Source: Meconema thalassinum (lineage: Eukaryota > Arthropoda > Insecta > Orthoptera > Tettigoniidae). Taken from it: 64,000 bases of DNA. Shown piece by piece: positions 11,600-22,607 of the stretch; the first letter of the stretch is position 1, and each line of letters begins with the position of its first letter. The stretch is taken from NCBI GenBank assembly GCA_946902985.2, contig OX336388.2, positions 1,217,656,609 through 1,217,720,608 on the forward strand, written 5' to 3'. Made by a program: the position numbers and the translations under genes. Under the pieces are notes generated by a model. That model saw only the letters and a list, made by a program, of their open reading frames with translations, searched no databases and was not told where the DNA came from.

Positions 11600-11890
11600 A
11601 AATTACACCCAGAATAGCTTAAGGAAAATACTTTTAATTCTCCATATTCCGATAAATTTGCCATTCCAGTGCGCAAGAGTGCAGTTCCCTCTTCAAACAA
11701 TATTCGCAATGTCTATTAACAAAGCGCAATGACACACACTTAACAGTAGCACGTGTACATTTAGACAAAACCATTTTTTCCCATGGGCAACTGTATGTGG
11801 CGTGCTCGCGAATATCCGGACAACAAAATCGTTATGTCTCAGCAGAAGATGGTAAAACCAAAATCAAAATTTTCAAATGTGTTCACATAA
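11600..11890 (+). pseudogene. Helitron helicase C-terminal fragment
   Basis: One frame reads LPFQCARVQFPL then FAMSINKAQ (about 11660-11730), and a neighbouring frame reads FSHGQLYVACSRISG (about 11772-11820) before a stop at 11890. These are the hallmark last motifs of Helitron Pif1-type helicases (QFP...FAMTINK.QGQ and SHGQLYVA.SR). The frame changes between the two blocks. It lies about 200 bp before the Helitron 3' end, as expected. Confidence 0.85.
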
Positions 11891-12095
11891 TGTAACATCG
11901 TACCCTGCAGACTTTCACAACTTTATAAAATTCCTACTTTGCTGCTCATATCAATATACTGTATGTATCAGAATTTTCAGAATTAGAACGGACCCACCTG
12001 TAGCCGCGATTGCTGTAATAGAATAGACCAATTATCAGCAATAATGCATCGTCCCCATTGTCTTGATCGCAAGCGAAGCCGCGGGTACCTGCCAG

Positions 12096-13590
12096 TTTGT
12101 CATAACAGCGGATGTGGAAAAGATGTTCGTCCACCCTGATGATCGAGCATTACAGCAAATTTTGTGGATGGAGGATCCTTTAGCCCCTGTGAGGATTTAG
12201 CAACTAAACACAGTGACATACGGAACAGGGTCTGCACCATACCATGCCATGATATGTTTAAATGAATTTGCTAATTTTCATGAGAGTGAACTTCCAATAG
12301 CAGCCAAGGCTATTCGTGATGATTTTTACATGGATGACTGCTTGAGTGGAGGAAATATTCTAGAATATTCAGCTACGGCAACAAATACAAAGTATCCTTT
12401 TGAGTGGTGGAATGCATTTGAGGAAGTGGAGGTCCAATGACAGACGTATTTTGCAGGAGTTGGAGAGCAAAAGTAACGAGGGGACTTTATTGATTGTAGA
12501 TAAAGGTGAAGCCAGTAAGACTCTTGGACTTCTCTGGGACTCGGCACGATATTGTCTTCAGTTTCGAGCTATGCTAGCAAGGCAAACACCAAATTCCAAA
12601 AGAGAATTGGCTTCCAAGATCGCACAGATTTTTGATCCTCTGGGGATTGCGAGTCCGGTACTGATCAAAGGAAAATTGTTGATGCAAGACTTATGGGCAG
12701 ATGGATTAGATTGGGATCAGCCATTGTGTCCCAAGCACCTTCAGAGTTGGAACGACTATTATTCATCATTGCAGAGACTGAACGACATCATAATAATCAG
12801 AAATGTAAATCCTGGAAATTGTTCTGGCACTTTTGATTTGTTCGTGTCTAATTTACTTTGTGCCAAGACAAAGGTGGCTCCATTAAAGACCATTCCGTTG
12901 CCCAGGCTCGAATTGGAGGCAGGACTTCTTCTTCCACAACTTGTCAAAACGACGGCAAGTGCTTTGACAGAAGGAGTTGGTCGTATCAGATTGTGGAGCG
13001 ATAGTACAAATGTTTTAGGATGGATCACCACCGAGCCACGGTTGTTGAAGACGTTTGTTGCAAATAGGATCGCAAAGATTCAAGAAGCCACCGATCTCGC
13101 CATGTGGAATCATGTTCCATCGGCATAAAATCCAGCTGAACTTCTCTCAAGGGGAATTACTTCTATAGAACTTGAAGGCAAAACACTTTGGTGGAAAGGG
13201 CCTCCGTGGCTCTGCACACAAATTCAACAGCCAAGGCAATCCAAGGAATTTGAAACAGAACTGCCAGAACTGAAGATTACAACAGTGACATTAAAGGCAA
13301 CTGCAACCAACGATTTGCTTATCAAATTTTCGTCGTTCTCGAAATTATGCCGTACAGTATCATACTGTCAGAGATTCATCTACAACTGCAAACATGATAT
13401 ACCAGAAAGGAAAACAAGCTCACAAGAGACAGAGGAAATTTGTCAAGCAGAGAGACATGTGGTCAGGTGGACTCAGTTGGAAGCATTCTCTGAAATACAA
13501 AATTGTTTAACAAATAATCAAGACCTCCCAAGAAAGAGTTCATTAAATTCACTCAGTCCTTTCCTAGACAACGATGGGTTGATTAAGGTT
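12096..13590 (+). pseudogene. BEL-1 reverse transcriptase C-terminal half and RNase H remnant
   Basis: Begins FVITADVEKM, then VHPDDRALQQILW, a premature TAG at about 12198, TYGTGSAPYHAM and the catalytic DFYMDDCLSG (12322). After a shift near 12425 it continues with HLRKWRSNDR, ASKIAQIFDPLGIASP, LLCAKTKVAPLK, PLPRLELEAG and LWSDSTNVLGWI, all typical BEL/Pao pol blocks. The RNase H segment that should hold the first catalytic Asp (the GF.DAS block) is missing before SNLLCAKTK. A TAA at 13126 ends the frame early. Confidence 0.9.
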
Positions 13591-13592
13591 GG

Positions 13593-14814
13593 ATGAAGGC
13601 TTCGGTTTTCAGAGTTAGTATCGGAACAGATACATCCCATACTTCTCCCAGCAAATCACCATATCACCAGGATAATCATGGAAGGGGGTACATCGTTATC
13701 TTAAGCACTGTCCTCCAGAGCAGTTGTTACATGCAACACGACAGCGATATTGGCCCATCAGTGGCAGAAGAGAGGCAAAGAAGGTCATTAGAAGATGTGT
13801 GAAGTGCTATTGTTTTAATCCTACAGTTCCTGAGGTACGCATGGCAGATTTACCAAAGGAAAGAGTCACGCTGGTTTTTCGGCCCTTTGTCACCACGGGA
13901 GTGGACTACGCAGGTCCCATATCTGTGAGAGAGAGCCGCAGAAGAGGCCGGTTCCATCTTTACAAGAGTTATATAGCTGTATTTACGTGCTTCAGCATCA
14001 AGGCAGTGCATCTGGAACTAGTGTCAGAGCTAACAACTGAGGCTTTCTTAGACGCACTGCAACGTTTTACAGCTAGACGAGGTTTATGTAACCAGCACTT
14101 TCCTGATAATGGAAAGAATTTTATTGGAGCATCCAATACGCTACAAGATATTCAGTCCTTTTTAGAGAAAGAATCAACAGCCATTGCCTCCTCACTTGCT
14201 CAGCAACGAATCAATTGGAAGTTCATCCCTCCCCGATCGCCGCATTTTGGGGGATTGTGGGAGGCAGTTGTCAAAATTATGAAGAGACATTTACTAATTG
14301 AAACGCAGGGACGTATATTAACCTTTGAAGAGACCTACACTATTCTTTGCGATATTGAAGCAGTATTAAACTCACACCCTCTCACTCCGTTAGAAAATGA
14401 TCCCAATGATTTGCAAGTCTAACTCCTGCACATTTCATCTTGAGTGACTCGCTTATGCAAACTGTAGAGATGGAAGTGTCGAGGGAACCTGATAACCGCT
14501 TGTCCCATTGGAAAAACTTGCAGAAAGGCCGACAGTGGCTCTGGCAGAGATGGCAGCAAGAATACTTGCAGGAGTTGCAAAAACGTGTCAAGTGGCACAG
14601 TACTGATCGGGGTATTAAAATTGACTCTTTAGTACAGTTGATCGAAGACAATATCCCGCCTCTACAATGGCCAAGAGGTAGGATAATTCAAGTTTTTCCC
14701 GAACGAGATGGCGAGGTGAGAGTTGTCACCATTCAGACACCTGGTGGAACCTTCACTCGGAGTATCAAGAAAATATGCCCTCTTCCCTTAGGGGATGAAG
14801 AAAAGGATCATTAA
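13593..14814 (+). pseudogene. BEL-1 integrase remnant
   Basis: The zinc-binding part shows HPILLPANHHITRII (13635) and RRCVKCYCFNP. The catalytic core has D in GVDYAGP, D in FPDNGKNFIGA and E in GGLWEAVVK, the D,D,E triad of retroviral-type integrases. It continues to LNSHPLTPLENDPNDL and, after a shift at about 14420, to HWKNLQKGRQWLWQRW and LQWPRGRIIQVFPERDGEVR, the BEL C-terminal domain. The usual SDNG is PDNG here. Frameshifts near 13680 and 14420 inactivate it. Confidence 0.9.
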
Positions 14815-14894
14815 TAATTACCATGAAGTAGATTCATTCTGTATAATTGTATTAATTAATAAATTGAAAGAATTCCTTTCAATGTGGGGTGCAA

Positions 14895-15103
14895 AGTCAA
14901 TGAATATACTTCATCTCTTCCTTGAAAGGAAAGAGTCGATTGCGTGTCGACTGGTTTTTGGTGCGACCCCCACTCGCAGGAACTTGTAGTCAATTGTTTT
15001 AAATTGTTAAAACTTACGAGAGAAAGTAAGGACACACAAAAAGGTTTTAGCAATCGGTAAACGCAACTGCGTTTTATTCACGTCAAAAATGCATACAATA
15101 ACA
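14895..15103 (+). repeat. BEL-1 3' LTR
   Basis: Matches the 5' LTR from GTCAATGAATA to CATACAATAACA. The first base pair TG appears as AG. A short G-run (TGTGGGG, 14883-14889) precedes it and may be the polypurine tract. Immediately downstream starts gypsy-1 LTR sequence. Confidence 0.85.
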
Positions 15104-16442
15104 GCATGTATTCTGATACCAGACATAAATATATATACACTAGACAGGATCCTCGTCGATACAGACTACCCTAACACTCCCTATCACATCTACACAGGCA
15201 CACTTATGACATACATTGATAACCATAGGAAAAAGATGATGATTGGTACTTACAGATACTGGTCTCAGATGTGAAGACTAACTCTACTGATTCTGGGGTT
15301 AATGCTCCCAGAGAATCAGTCCCAGCTACATATCGCAGTTACTAGTTCTTTCACACGTATGGTTTTCTATTACAAATGTTAATTACTGTAGATTACTGAT
15401 CTTCAGAATCCAACGATTTATACTGCTTCGTGGATCAGACTGAATAATAGTGCTCTGAATCCGTTTGGTGGATTATCGCAACTAATTCGCACATGACTTG
15501 AACAATACTTAGCATATTTTACTAGTATTCGTAGATTAACAAATTGATCGTGATGTCCATCGAATTTCAGTAAACAGACTTAAGTTCTCAATACGTCATG
15601 CTTTTCGAGACAGGAAGTCTTGGCAACTTATCTGAAACTAGACGAATTATTCCTGTGAGAATAATTCAACCTGGAACTCCGTAGGCTATAAACTTCTGAA
15701 CACAATATCGTGAGCGTCAGAATTACTGTACTTCCTTTCTCAAGTTAGCCAAGTATTGCTGAACTTGATCTTTTCAATTATCAATCCAAACACCTAACTA
15801 CTGACTTCATGTCAATGCCTGATCGAACAAACAACCACTCCGCACCACGGAGCCACAAAATAAATCAACTACTCCACCCGGGAGCCAGAAAATACAATCT
15901 ACTCCTCACACGGAGTCAAGAAATCGAATAATCTTCACTCCGCCAGCAAGTATAAGTAACACTCTCATCCCCTCCTCAATCCACTAGTCTAGACATCATA
16001 TATCACGGGTACAGCCAATCCGAATAATACCTCCAAATAAGGACATGTATAATAACTTTCAAATTTAACCGAGACACGCCTCTCGTACATAGATGCCAAT
16101 CCTACTCCTGCCGAATTACAGCATGACTCACCTATGCACCCAGGCCACTCGGATAAGCCCGGCGCTAGTACGACATACTTCCTTGTCCCTGGGCACAAGT
16201 CCACCATCAAATAAATATTCCTACAACGTTAAAATATTCTCTTCTAAACTGACCTCGAATCCCACTATAAACAACATCTTAAACCTAAACAAATTATATG
16301 AGAACCATTCACATGCCATAATACACTCCAATACATAATTGTTCATCATAAAAAAGCATCAAATAAAAATATATGCATGATTATGGAAATTATGAGTCTC
16401 AAAAGTGAGGGTTCGATCCCTTGTAACTATGGGATGGTGACA
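15104..16442 (-). repeat. gypsy-1 3' LTR, incomplete
   Basis: Starts TGTCACCATCCCATAG on the minus strand after a purine tract. It matches 22757-23727 except for about 370 bp (15520-15890) present here but missing in the 5' LTR. The terminal part matching 22608-22756 is absent; BEL-1 lies there instead. Confidence 0.85.
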
Positions 16443-16939
16443 AATCCCCTCCGAGGAATTCGATACGAAGACCTGTCTGCATATGTGATTCATCTACATC
16501 TCCCATCTTAAAACATGTTATAAAACCCTAAAATACACAATAATACACTTCTAGGAAACATACACAGATTACCCTTCACATTTCAAATACATTACCCTTC
16601 CATACAATTTCATTTTCTTGATGTCAGATTCTACAAATTCGTTGTTGCAAATTTCTTTTTGTTTACTTATAACTAACTCACACATACATTACTCAAGTGT
16701 TCTTAATCGCTAACTTACACGAATCTTCCTCACGTGTCCTTTGTATTCGCTACTTGTTAAAATTGACAATTTTGGCATTTAGCCACGTCGCACCCACATA
16801 ATGCATTCTACTATGCATTCGAAATTATGCTCTGCTTTTTGTCACTTGCTAATTGTAGCCTCTTCGTCATTTCTTGAAGTGTGCCAGCGCAATATATCAC
16901 TTTGTAGACTAGGTCTGTCTCAGAAGACCTGCCATAACC
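16443..16939 (-). other. gypsy-1 3' untranslated region
   Basis: Between the integrase stop and the purine tract I see no coding frame. The sequence is AT-rich with nothing recognisable. Confidence 0.6.
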
Positions 16940-17140
16940 TTACAAACTAATATAATTCTTAAGGTTAGACACATTATAAGACCCTAAAATGGCTCCTTGA
17001 TGGTCTGTTAGGCTGTACGCACACTCACCAAAACGCTTGATCATTCTAAAAGGTCCCCCGTACAGCTGTAAATACTTGGAAATTTCTTTGTCAACAGCGG
17101 AAGAAAGATATGGCACTCGGAATAATCCCTGATAACCTCT
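16940..17140 (-). pseudogene. gypsy-1 integrase C-terminal fragment
   Basis: An open stretch of 66 codons ends with TAA (16940-16942) and contains SSAVDKEISKYLQLYGGPF, then RMIKRFGECAYSLTD and GSYNVSNLKNYI. This is the GPF/GPY-type end of Ty3/gypsy integrases (L..GP..I....G..AY.L....G..N...LK.Y). No catalytic residues remain, since the upstream part is deleted. The gypsy-2 element at 54.9 kb keeps the equivalent end. Confidence 0.85.
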
Positions 17141-17474
17141 TAAAAAATCAAACTAAAGATCTGAGCCGCGCTCTCGTCTTTCTCCCACCCTGTGATCATC
17201 ATTACAAACATTGAAAATACATGAAAATCATACCTCCCCGAGCCATCATACTCACCTATACCTACCAGAGGGTTTAAATAATTACCTTCATATCCCTAGA
17301 AATACTTGCCGTTACCTTTATTTGGCTCTATGACCCCTATCTCTAACATATTGTTACCTTCATCCTCTACGGCGGTAGCATCTCTGAAAGAAATGGGTAC
17401 AGAAAATGGCGATCTATCAACCAGCTCAAATTGATGAGTGTATACGTGCGTTAATCCAGGCTCATCACTAAAAT
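17141..17474 (-). pseudogene. gypsy-1 reverse transcriptase entry fragment
   Basis: The minus strand reads FSDEPGLTHVYTHQFELVD, then RSPFSVPISFRDA and MLEIGVIEPNKG. This is the standard start of gypsy RT (VFSD.PG.T....H.I.L....P......P......V..EI..ML..GII.PS). It then degenerates without RT catalytic motifs. The first residues (RNKEVF) lie beyond the LINE and MITE at about 21112-21130, so the insertion is inside the VFSD motif. Confidence 0.8.
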
Positions 17475-17528
17475 CTGCAAAATTGTGAATTCAAATGGTA
17501 AGAATAGTTCAACAGTAATACCTTTAGA

Positions 17529-18640
17529 GTGGAAGGAGGGAAACTTGTAAAAGAAGCCAAACGTGAGGTTTGGCATTCAGATCTTTCGATGTCAAATTTA
17601 ACTGAGTGGAACAATGGTATTTCGGATTTGTCTAGCAACAATAATATTAACAATTATGATACTAATAATTATAATGTAAATAAATCACCAACACAAGTTT
17701 GCAAAAGTAACAAATTTAAACTTTACCACCAGAATGTTCAGTCTCTCTATAATAAAATTGATTCCATAAATCTAATGCTTAAAACTGAACTTAAAGACAT
17801 CTCAGCACTATGTATTTCAGAACATTGGCTGAAAGAGGAACAACTCGAATTAATTCAATTCCCAGGGTTTATACAAGCTAGTAAATACTCTACAACTAAT
17901 ATTAGCCATGGTGGTACTTGTATCTACCTAAGAAATAATTTAGATCATGAACAGTTAACAGCTTATTATTATCTAATTACGGAACAGGATTTTGAATTCT
18001 CTGCCGTAAAAATACAGCAGTTTAAGTTAATAATTGTATGCGTATACCGTCCTCCGTCAAGAAAGTTTCCTTTATTTATAGACAAATTAGAATTATTACT
18101 CAATAACATGAGCAAAGTAAATTTCGATATAATAATTTGTGGGGATGTAAATGTGGATTTCTTAAAATTTGATAGAAATTGTGAATTATTAACACAGTTA
18201 CTAATTTCCTATGGACTGAAACCTACAGTAAATACCCCAACAAGAATAACAAAATTTAGTAAAACCACTCCTGATCAATTTTTTAAATACAGATAAATAT
18301 CACCATTCAATAGAAGTCTATTGTCCGGCTTTTAGTGACCACCATGGAAAAATACTGAGTTTTGAAGTACCCGAAACAATCAATAACAATGATAATGGAG
18401 TAAAATCAAAGTGCAGGTCATTCACTGAAACAAATGTTACATATTTCAGTGACTTATTAAATAAGGAAACATGGTCAGAAATGTATAAACTAGAAAATGT
18501 AAATGATAAATTTAATGCATTTAACAGTACCCTAAAACACTATTTTGAAACAGCATTCCCCTTTAGACAAAGAACTGTTCAAAATAACAAAACTAACAAT
18601 TGGATAACAACAGGGATTATAAATTCATGTCAATAAAGAC
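17529..18640 (+). pseudogene. LINE-2 endonuclease domain
   Basis: The open frame 17529-18296 has HQNVQSLYNKID, then CISEHWL (catalytic Glu region), VCVYRPPS and GDVNVDFL (catalytic Asp/Asn region). A one-base loss near 18285 shifts the frame, and SDHHGK follows at 18331, the final APE-type motif. The linker reads on to a stop at about 18634 (INSCQ*). The Asn-rich N-terminus (about residues 35-60) is low complexity. The domain is complete in motifs but broken in frame. Confidence 0.8.
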
Positions 18641-18678
18641 ATTTCTACACAAATTATATAAACAATACCACACAACAC

Positions 18679-20580
18679 ATGAATTCAATTTATACTACAA
18701 AAAAAACCACTAGCATATTAAATAAGGTAATAAGACTAGCAAAGAAAATGCATGATGATAATTTTATTTCCCAATCTAATAAAAACAGGGCTATGTGGTC
18801 CGTGATAAAGAAAGAAACTCGAAAATCTGCTAAAATACAAAGGAACATTACACTGACCAGAAATAATAAAGTGATAAATAATCCAGAGGAAATAGCAAAC
18901 ACCTTCAATGACTATTTTCCGGAAATACCACAAAAAGTATTAAATAAATCACAGGTAAATACAATAAATTCTAATAATAAAATAAATATATGTAGTGATT
19001 CTTCATTTATAAATCATGTCACAAGTGAAGAGGTAAGAATAGTTATAAAAGAGTTAAAATATAAATTTTGTGCTGGCATTGTTGGCATCCCAGATGCAAT
19101 TTTAAAGAAATGTGCAGAAAATATAATAAATCCACTTACACACTTAATAAACAGTTCAATTCTCTCAGGAACTTATCCGGATATTTTGAAGTTATCAAAA
19201 GTCATTCCAGTGCACAAAAACGGTTCAAAAGATGAATTAGGTAACTATCGTCCTATTACCCTACCAACTGGTATCGCAAAAATTGTGGAAAAATCATGTA
19301 TAGGAGACTGATAAGTTTTATAGAAAAAAATAGAATATTATCAAACTCACAACATGGATTCAGAACGGAAAAATCTACACAGACAGCAATTTATGAATGT
19401 ATTAATAGTATACTGAAATTAATTGACAATAAGGAACATATAACTGGCCTATTCTTGGTTTTATCGAAAGCATTTGATGATGTTGACCATAAAATCCTCC
19501 TTAAAAAACTAAATCAATATGGTATTAGAGGTCTAGCTAATAAATGGATAGAGTCTTACTTAACAAGGCGTAAACAAATAGTAAGCTTGAGACACAAGGA
19601 TGATGGAACCAAATTACTTAATGAAACATTGTCCAATGAGGGAATTATTAAATTTGGAGTACCCCAGGGATCGGTTTTGGGCCCACTACTCTTCCTTCTG
19701 TATATCAATGATATAACACAGAATGTTCATTCACATAAGGAAATTTTGTTTGCGGACGATACAACACTCGTAATAAAAGGTGAAACTAAACAGGTCATAC
19801 AGCAGTCTGCTGACTCCATTACAGGAGGGTTAACCAAATGGTCACAAGATAATCGCCTCATAATCAACTATAAAAAAACGGTATGTCTAAATTTCCACAC
19901 TATACAGAAAAGGAATCCTGCGAAGCCCTATATAACATTAAATGGTCATCAAATAGAAAATAAATCAGAAACAAAGTTGTTAGGACTATGGATACAACAT
20001 GACTTGAAATTGAATAAACATATACAATATCTGAATACTAAAATGAACTCGATGTGTTTTGCGTTACGTATTTCGAAAACCTGCACTAGCATGCACACAT
20101 TAAGAAATACTTATTTTGCTTATTTCCATTCATACTTAAGATATGGGGTCATATTTTGGGGTATGTCACCAGATGTACTAAGCACGTTTAGGATACAAAA
20201 GAGGGCGATTAGAATTATGGCAAATGTAAACACTAGAGAATCATGTAGACCTCTGTTTAAAGATTTAAACATTCCCCCTCTGCCCTGTATATACTGTATA
20301 TCTTTGAAAGTATTATGTTTTGTAAAAATAATTTAATGAATAAGGATGATTTTCTTAAAACAAACAATGATGTTCATAGGCATAACACAAGACAAAATCA
20401 AAACATTCATATTTCACACACACACACACACACAAGCATATATCAAAAAGGAACTTATCACACGGGAGTTTAATTATACAATAAACTACCCCAGTATATA
20501 AAACTTGCCCCAAAAATAAAAACCTTTGATAGAATGTTGAAAGCTTATCTGCAGTGCCATTGTTTTTACTCTGTAGTTGA
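18679..20580 (+). pseudogene. LINE-2 reverse transcriptase
   Basis: The first frame (18679-19311) has VIPVHKNGSKDELGNYRPI; a shift near 19300 leads to 19296-20336 with SQHGFRTEKSTQTAI, LSKAFDDVDH, GVPQGSVLGPLLFLLYIND and FADDTTLVIKG, the RT catalytic core. It ends FAYFHSYLRYGVIFWG and RAIRIMAN. Another shift near 20325 leads to HNTRQNQNIH, a (CA)n run at about 20418-20434 within the frame, and LYNKLPQYIK. Three shifts make it inactive. Confidence 0.9.
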
Positions 20581-20896
20581 ATACCTTAGTGTATAGAAAC
20601 GATGAAATCTATAATTATATTTTACTTTACTATTTTAATTGTAATACCTAGCTGTAAGTTGTTGTATTTATAGAATTAAGTTTTCATATTATGATAATAA
20701 AATAAGGTGTAAATAGTTGTCCAATAAGATTGTATCTCTTAAGATCTGTTATTATAATAAGTTATAAATAGTTAGAGTATTACTGTATATATCTATTACT
20801 ACTTTTATTTTATAGATGTAAATTCTGACGTGTCCTATATCAAAAATGTATTGTATACAAGTATTTGATCAAATGGAATTAATAAAACTATCTATA

Positions 20897-21108
20897 GTAA
20901 AGCCATCATAACTTCCGACTTGACGTTTCAGTGTTACCCTAGAGTTATCTAGCGGTCAGAAGGAAAATCACTTTAACCAGACAATCACAGACAGTCATTC
21001 AAATCGATATATCACGACAAATTGAGTTTCGTTCGCGATAACGTGATTTAGCGAACGAAACTCTAGCCTTGCTGTGAAACGTCAAGTCGGAAGTTATGAT
21101 GGGTTTAC
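20897..21108. mobile_element. mariner/Tc1-type MITE, 212 bp
   Basis: Terminal inverted repeats of 34 bp (20897-20930 and 21075-21108) are identical apart from one or two bases; the arm starts GTAAA(G/C)CCATCATAACTTCC. The element is flanked by TA on both sides (20895-20896, 21109-21110), the target duplication of the Tc1/mariner superfamily. It has no coding capacity. A second perfect inverted repeat, GAGTTTCGTTCGC with GCGAACGAAACTC, lies at 21025-21063 around a short centre. Confidence 0.9.
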
Positions 21109-21111
21109 TAT

Positions 21112-22086
21112 AAATACTTCCTTATTACGAAATAATACTTCAAATAACTCCTCCTTACTCACACCACACAACTTACTTTTGTCCACGGCTTCCCAAAGAG
21201 GATTACCTCGATGTTCGTCAACCGAAATATGACATACAGCCTCCAGCTTCACTTCCTCTTCAGATACCCCTGCTGACCTCCCCTCCAACCCCTTAGTAAT
21301 ACAAGCACCATTCATCTCATCAACTAGTTAACATCTCATCCTAATCTCCTGACTCTTAATGCCTCTCTCCGGACATAAAATTCCCTTGTCAAAATCCATA
21401 ACAACCTTATGGTTATTTAGCCTGTCATTGCCAAGTACTACTTCGTAAATCAAATTTAACTTCATAGACAATAATATCTGTCTACTCACTTTCTTCCTAC
21501 TTTTATAATTCCTTATTTCCAATTTCTGTTCATCCTGTCTAATAGAAACTCCCTGCTGATTTACACCTAATCTCGCCTTCACCCGCTGCCTCTTCTCATC
21601 TCCTCTACCTTCATCTAACGTCACTTTCACCTGCTGCCTCTTATAATCTAAGCTACTTTCACCTAACGTCACTTTCATCTGCTGCCTCTTCTCATCTATG
21701 CTACTATCACCTAACGTCACCTTCACCTGCTGTTCACTCTCATCTAAGCTACTATCACCTAAAGTCACATTCACCTGCTGCTTCTTCTCCTCTACTTTAC
21801 TATCACCTAACGTCACTTTCACCTCCTGCCTCTCCACTTTGCTATCATCTAACGTCTCCTCTAACTGCTGCTTCTCCCTTCCACTATCATCTAACGTCTC
21901 CTTTGACTGCTGTTTCTTCTCCTCTACCATAGACTCTATGTTATGGCTAACTGACTCTCTCTGTTTCTTCTCCTCTACTTTAGTATCATCTAACGTCTCC
22001 TCTAACTGCACATCAATCTTACTCAAAGACTCCTTCCATGCTCCTACTTCCTTACTCAAAGACGCCTTCCATTCTCCTACTTCCAT
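21112..22086 (-). pseudogene. gypsy-1 gag with end of protease
   Basis: One frame runs from 22086 to 21112 with a single in-frame TAA at about 21328. The N-terminal two thirds is a charged repeat region built on an 18-20 residue unit (VTLGDSS.DE..QQVK, five or more times), probably an extended helix. It passes directly into YEVVLGNDRLNNHKVVMDFD, the end of a gypsy aspartic protease, so gag zinc knuckles and the protease active site are deleted. It ends LFEVLFRNKEVF, where the MITE and LINE-2 interrupt it. Confidence 0.75.
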
Positions 22087-22561
22087 ACTTAAAGACTCTT
22101 ATCTTCTGGCTTAATGACTCTCTGTTTTTTAATCTCTCCTATCGATTCCTTCAGACCTCCTATTTCCTTACTAATGCACTTCTTCATAGACTCTCCTCAT
22201 TCTCCTAACCCCTTCATTATCATTTGGAACTGCCTATGGCTTACATCAACCCATTACCTTTACACTCACTACCACCAAGTTTGGTTGTCTGGCATTCCTC
22301 GGAATTGATAGAGTTCTCTGACGGTTCCTCTATCAAGCCTTCACCTACCCCGCTCCTATCCACCTCCATCTTCAAGTTCTTTCAAACATCTTACTATTAA
22401 TTTTCCTCATGGCTCGACATCTTAAACTCCAGACTTTATGTGACAACATTTAACCTGCATGAAAATTTGACTGAATTTACCCCCCCCCTTTTATCGTGTT
22501 TATTGGCGTATGCGTACACGTGAATGCTATTTTTGTTGCTATACCGTACTTCGAGTTCCAT
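22087..22561 (-). other. gypsy-1 leader between primer-binding site and gag
   Basis: No supported gene. The coiled-coil composition of gag seems to extend degenerately to about 22200. A run of nine C occurs at about 22482-22490. Confidence 0.4.
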
Positions 22562-22607
22562 AGTTGGGCGTCAATTGTCATGTATCAGTCCCAGTTGGGC
22601 GACCAAT
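22562..22607 (-). other. gypsy-1 primer-binding site, present as two tandem modules
   Basis: On the minus strand the LTR end is followed by ACAATTGGTCGCCCAACT and then, 31-32 bp on, by ACAATTGACGCCCAACT. Each looks like an LTR end plus tRNA-complementary site. The first directly abuts the LTR (plus-strand 22593-22607); the second lies downstream at 22562-22578. The same arrangement with more units is seen in gypsy-2. Confidence 0.75.

Larger units (their letters stand above)
8329..12095 (+). mobile_element. decayed Helitron inserted in the BEL-1 RT gene
   Basis: The BEL RT frame stops after LRFR at 8328 and resumes with FVITADVEKM at 12096, so everything between is inserted. The left edge is A|TC and the right edge ends CCAG|T after a GC-rich segment (GCGAAGCCGCGGGTACC), close to the TC...CTRR rule for Helitrons with insertion between A and T. 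Inside are two stretches of Helitron replication-helicase coding remnants. The insert also holds a tandem duplication, a SINE and an RTE fragment. No autonomous frame remains. Confidence 0.75.
6770..15103 (+). mobile_element. BEL/Pao LTR retrotransposon, degraded and interrupted (BEL-1)
   Basis: Two direct repeats of about 210 bp (6770-6980 and 14895-15103) flank gag, protease, RT, RNase H and integrase remnants in BEL/Pao order. The first base after the 5' LTR begins TTGGCGCCCAACGG, a tRNA primer-binding site. Flanks GTATG (6765-6769) and GCATG (15104-15108) match at four of five bases, fitting the usual 5-bp target duplication. The coding region has stops, an internal gag-protease deletion, a loss in RNase H, and a 3.77-kb Helitron inserted in the RT. 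Confidence 0.85.
17475..20896 (+). mobile_element. non-LTR retrotransposon with EN and RT (LINE-2)
   Basis: A plus-strand LINE with endonuclease then reverse transcriptase and a 3' end AATTAATAAAACTATCTAT. The same 3' end occurs at 4836-5147. No separate ORF1 is present, so the copy may be 5'-truncated. Left and right junctions fall within the gypsy-1 VFSD codons with a duplication of only 3-4 bases (TAAA). RT motifs and the HNTR...LYNKLP...FYS.VEYL tail suggest the CR1/jockey group, but the clade is not certain. Confidence 0.85.
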
